Source: Scatonaster sp045598705 (GTDB lineage: Bacteria > Bacillota > Clostridia > Saccharofermentanales > Saccharofermentanaceae). From it: a DNA stretch of 14,034 bases. Positions 13,901 to 14,034 of the stretch are shown here, piece after piece (the first letter of the stretch is position 1; each line of letters begins with the position of its first letter). The notes under the pieces are model-generated. The model did not search any database, had not been told where the DNA came from, and was given only the letters and a program-made list of their open reading frames with translations. The translations under genes and the position numbers were made by a program. The stretch is from contig JAZLMM010000019.1 in NCBI GenBank assembly GCA_045598705.1, forward strand, positions 1 to 14,034, given 5' to 3'.

Positions 13901-14034
13901 CATCTGCACTTCTCTGCCACTGATAGGATGTTGCATTTGTCGCAACAACCGTCGCGTTCCCCTCTTCTCCTGCCAATGCAGAGATATTCTGAGGCTGCGC
14001 TGTAATCTTTAGGCTCTTCTCTATACTTACTGTT
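10941..14034 (-). CDS. Large surface protein with Ig-like and InlB B (Listeria-Bacteroides) repeats, 5' end outside the window
   Basis: The frame is open to the right edge. A TTG at 13974-13976 could pass for a start but codes for Leu inside an Ig repeat, so at least 1030 residues are present and the N-terminus is missing. In order there are two Ig-like repeats (partly cut at the edge), nine Listeria-Bacteroides repeats (11373 to about 13438) with conserved NANGG, GWY and YAKW motifs, and a C-terminal domain of about 143 residues. AEFGLYSDSECTNLI and a later TYYVKQTKA make that domain resemble a SpaA/Cna-B-like fold. InlB-type repeats occur in secreted or wall-bound adhesins of Firmicutes. 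The C-terminus (NQSLEVTD) has no LPxTG motif, membrane segment or basic tail, so the protein may be released, or anchored by a domain outside the window. Role in adhesion is inferred. Confidence 0.9.
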   Translation of the reverse strand, partial: TVSIEKSLKITAQPQNISALAGEEGNATVVATNATSYQWQRSADGETWGNISASNSNYSGVKTDTLTVLVNNGTAGFVYRCVVKNSECTETTDIITVRIAPSLVIVDQPTSISGAIGEELSMTATSNNATSYQWQRSSDGETWGNISETNSNYSGVKTDTLTVLVSNGTAAFVYRCVLKNSECTVNTDVVTVTVDKSIVLYNVTYNANGGCFGDPSVTEESLKVRAGAGIDTVYLPKNGNSAFDGWYLDPECTEYVDPFEVVPTGDMTFYAKWSEGATVTLNANGGYFESDDELTMTFPFNTCIGEYSLYLPERTGYVFEGWYFDKDCTDQVDLETYIVTESVTLYANWSEAVALTWNANGGFYYGDTTTTTCTQYVAKNQEVEDIGYFCIPERRGYAFAGWYEDQACTHELYLGYYVALYDAEYYAKWVAGYEVTWNANGGVFYGAEETTSITETLPKNQAISQYQLPDKAGKVFAGWYFDQSLKNPVDFENFVLTSNVTFYAKWADPVEVTWVGNGGYFDGDLGTTSIVEVVPKGQILSCTYYPERDGYMFDGWYLDPDFSLEVNVETFAPDTNVTFYAKWNNGVVITWEANGGYLLEDPNCPSYTETVTMGQPLEYSLFPVREGYVFVGWYLDIDLSKPLKTSYVPKQNDIFYAKWAAPISITWDANGGYLNGDVTCTTYSETFASGTEIDTAPMASKEGCVFDGWYLDSSFIQSVDVYGYVPKTDTVFYAKWKSGITITFETNGGLINGKANYSESVMANQPISSLPFPERDGYMFVGWYADSDFITVVKPGEYVPTQDTVLYAQWSNSVALTFDANGGTMANNGQPTFFIPTNVGGSIPYIPANRSGFVFAGWFYDNELTQPVPMSGAKIYKNTTIYAKWLSPDEPTAPKVTCENIVIWAIFPSANISGSNLVEPDVTQAEFGLYSDSECTNLINTAKITGSFELEGETVYTAEFSASSLSSNATYYVKQTKAVNQFVMPQEIYKVTFDSEGKPTYTNMDYEYSSTDSMMFTNRFDLNQSLEVTD
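11373..13438 (-). repeat. Nine tandem InlB B / Listeria-Bacteroides repeats
   Basis: Boundaries by the YAKW-type end of each unit, from N to C terminus: 13209-13438, 12981-13208, 12741-12980, 12510-12740, 12279-12509, 12051-12278, 11820-12050, 11598-11819 and 11373-11597. Units are 74-80 codons. Each begins near a TW/TF-NANGG turn, has a GY-FxGWYxD motif in the middle and ends in YAKW. The units are well diverged in DNA and protein, so this is an old array, not a recent expansion. Confidence 0.9.
13440..14034 (-). repeat. Near-identical tandem 95-residue Ig-like repeats
   Basis: Two copies with a 285-bp period share long identical stretches, including SYQWQRS, DGETWGNIS, NSNYSGVKTDTLTVLV and FVYRCV-KNSECT, with only a few substitutions between copies. 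The first copy is cut by the window edge. The residues at the edge (TVSIEKSLKITAQPQNIS) align with the start of the next copy (TVRIAPSLVIVDQPTSIS), so further copies probably lie upstream. The high similarity contrasts with the diverged InlB repeats and suggests recent duplication. Confidence 0.85.

Noticed and set aside
13974..13976. TTG as the start of the repeat surface protein
   Set aside because: The frame continues without a stop to the window edge and the upstream residues align with the Ig repeat, so this codon is an internal leucine.

Overview
The window looks like a chromosomal segment of a low-to-mid-GC Gram-positive anaerobe of the Clostridia, possibly Lachnospiraceae-like. This is inferred from strong GGAGG-type ribosome binding sites, a lipoprotein with a classic lipobox, a VanW/G5 cell-wall protein, Listeria-Bacteroides (InlB B) repeats, and a YwlE-type phosphatase domain next to prfA and Sua5. 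No ribosomal RNA or other taxonomic marker is present, so the assignment is an inference. All convincing genes lie on the minus strand, so transcription runs from right to left.

Reading in the direction of transcription, the right third (14034 to 10941) is the 3' part of a very large surface protein. It has at least two near-identical 95-residue Ig-like repeats, nine InlB-type repeats of about 76 residues, and a C-terminal domain resembling a SpaA/Cna-B fold. It has no visible sortase signal or membrane anchor, ends at a strong terminator, and its 5' end is outside the window. A 570-base spacer follows. It holds a 27-codon hydrophobic ORF with an excellent ribosome binding site, and fragments that may be decayed coding sequence. 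Next is a Phd/YefM antitoxin and PIN-domain toxin pair (10292 to 9652), overlapping by 4 bp, with a good promoter surrounded by TGACCA repeats.

A second transcription unit starts at a promoter near 9484-9512. It comprises an 831-residue lipoprotein (a large N-terminal region of beta-rich appearance followed by an extracellular solute-binding domain), a 205-residue single-pass membrane protein, prfA (release factor 1), an unusual fusion of Sua5 (tRNA t6A synthesis) with a YwlE-like low-molecular-weight phosphatase, and a histidine-phosphatase-family protein. Apart from a 138-base gap after prfA, the genes are tightly spaced. The expected prmC gene is absent between prfA and sua5. A separately promoted VanW/G5 membrane protein with a proline-rich tail follows. 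The left edge carries two consecutive stem-loops sharing TTCCGAC/GTCGGAA arms.

Themes are translation fidelity (RF1, t6A), protein phosphorylation, cell-envelope proteins and a toxin-antitoxin module. I see no complete new defence or mobile system. The most unusual items are the Sua5-phosphatase fusion with its long N-terminal extension, the orphan binding lipoprotein paired with a membrane-anchored protein of unknown function, the 27-residue hydrophobic ORF, and the paired stem-loops at the left edge.
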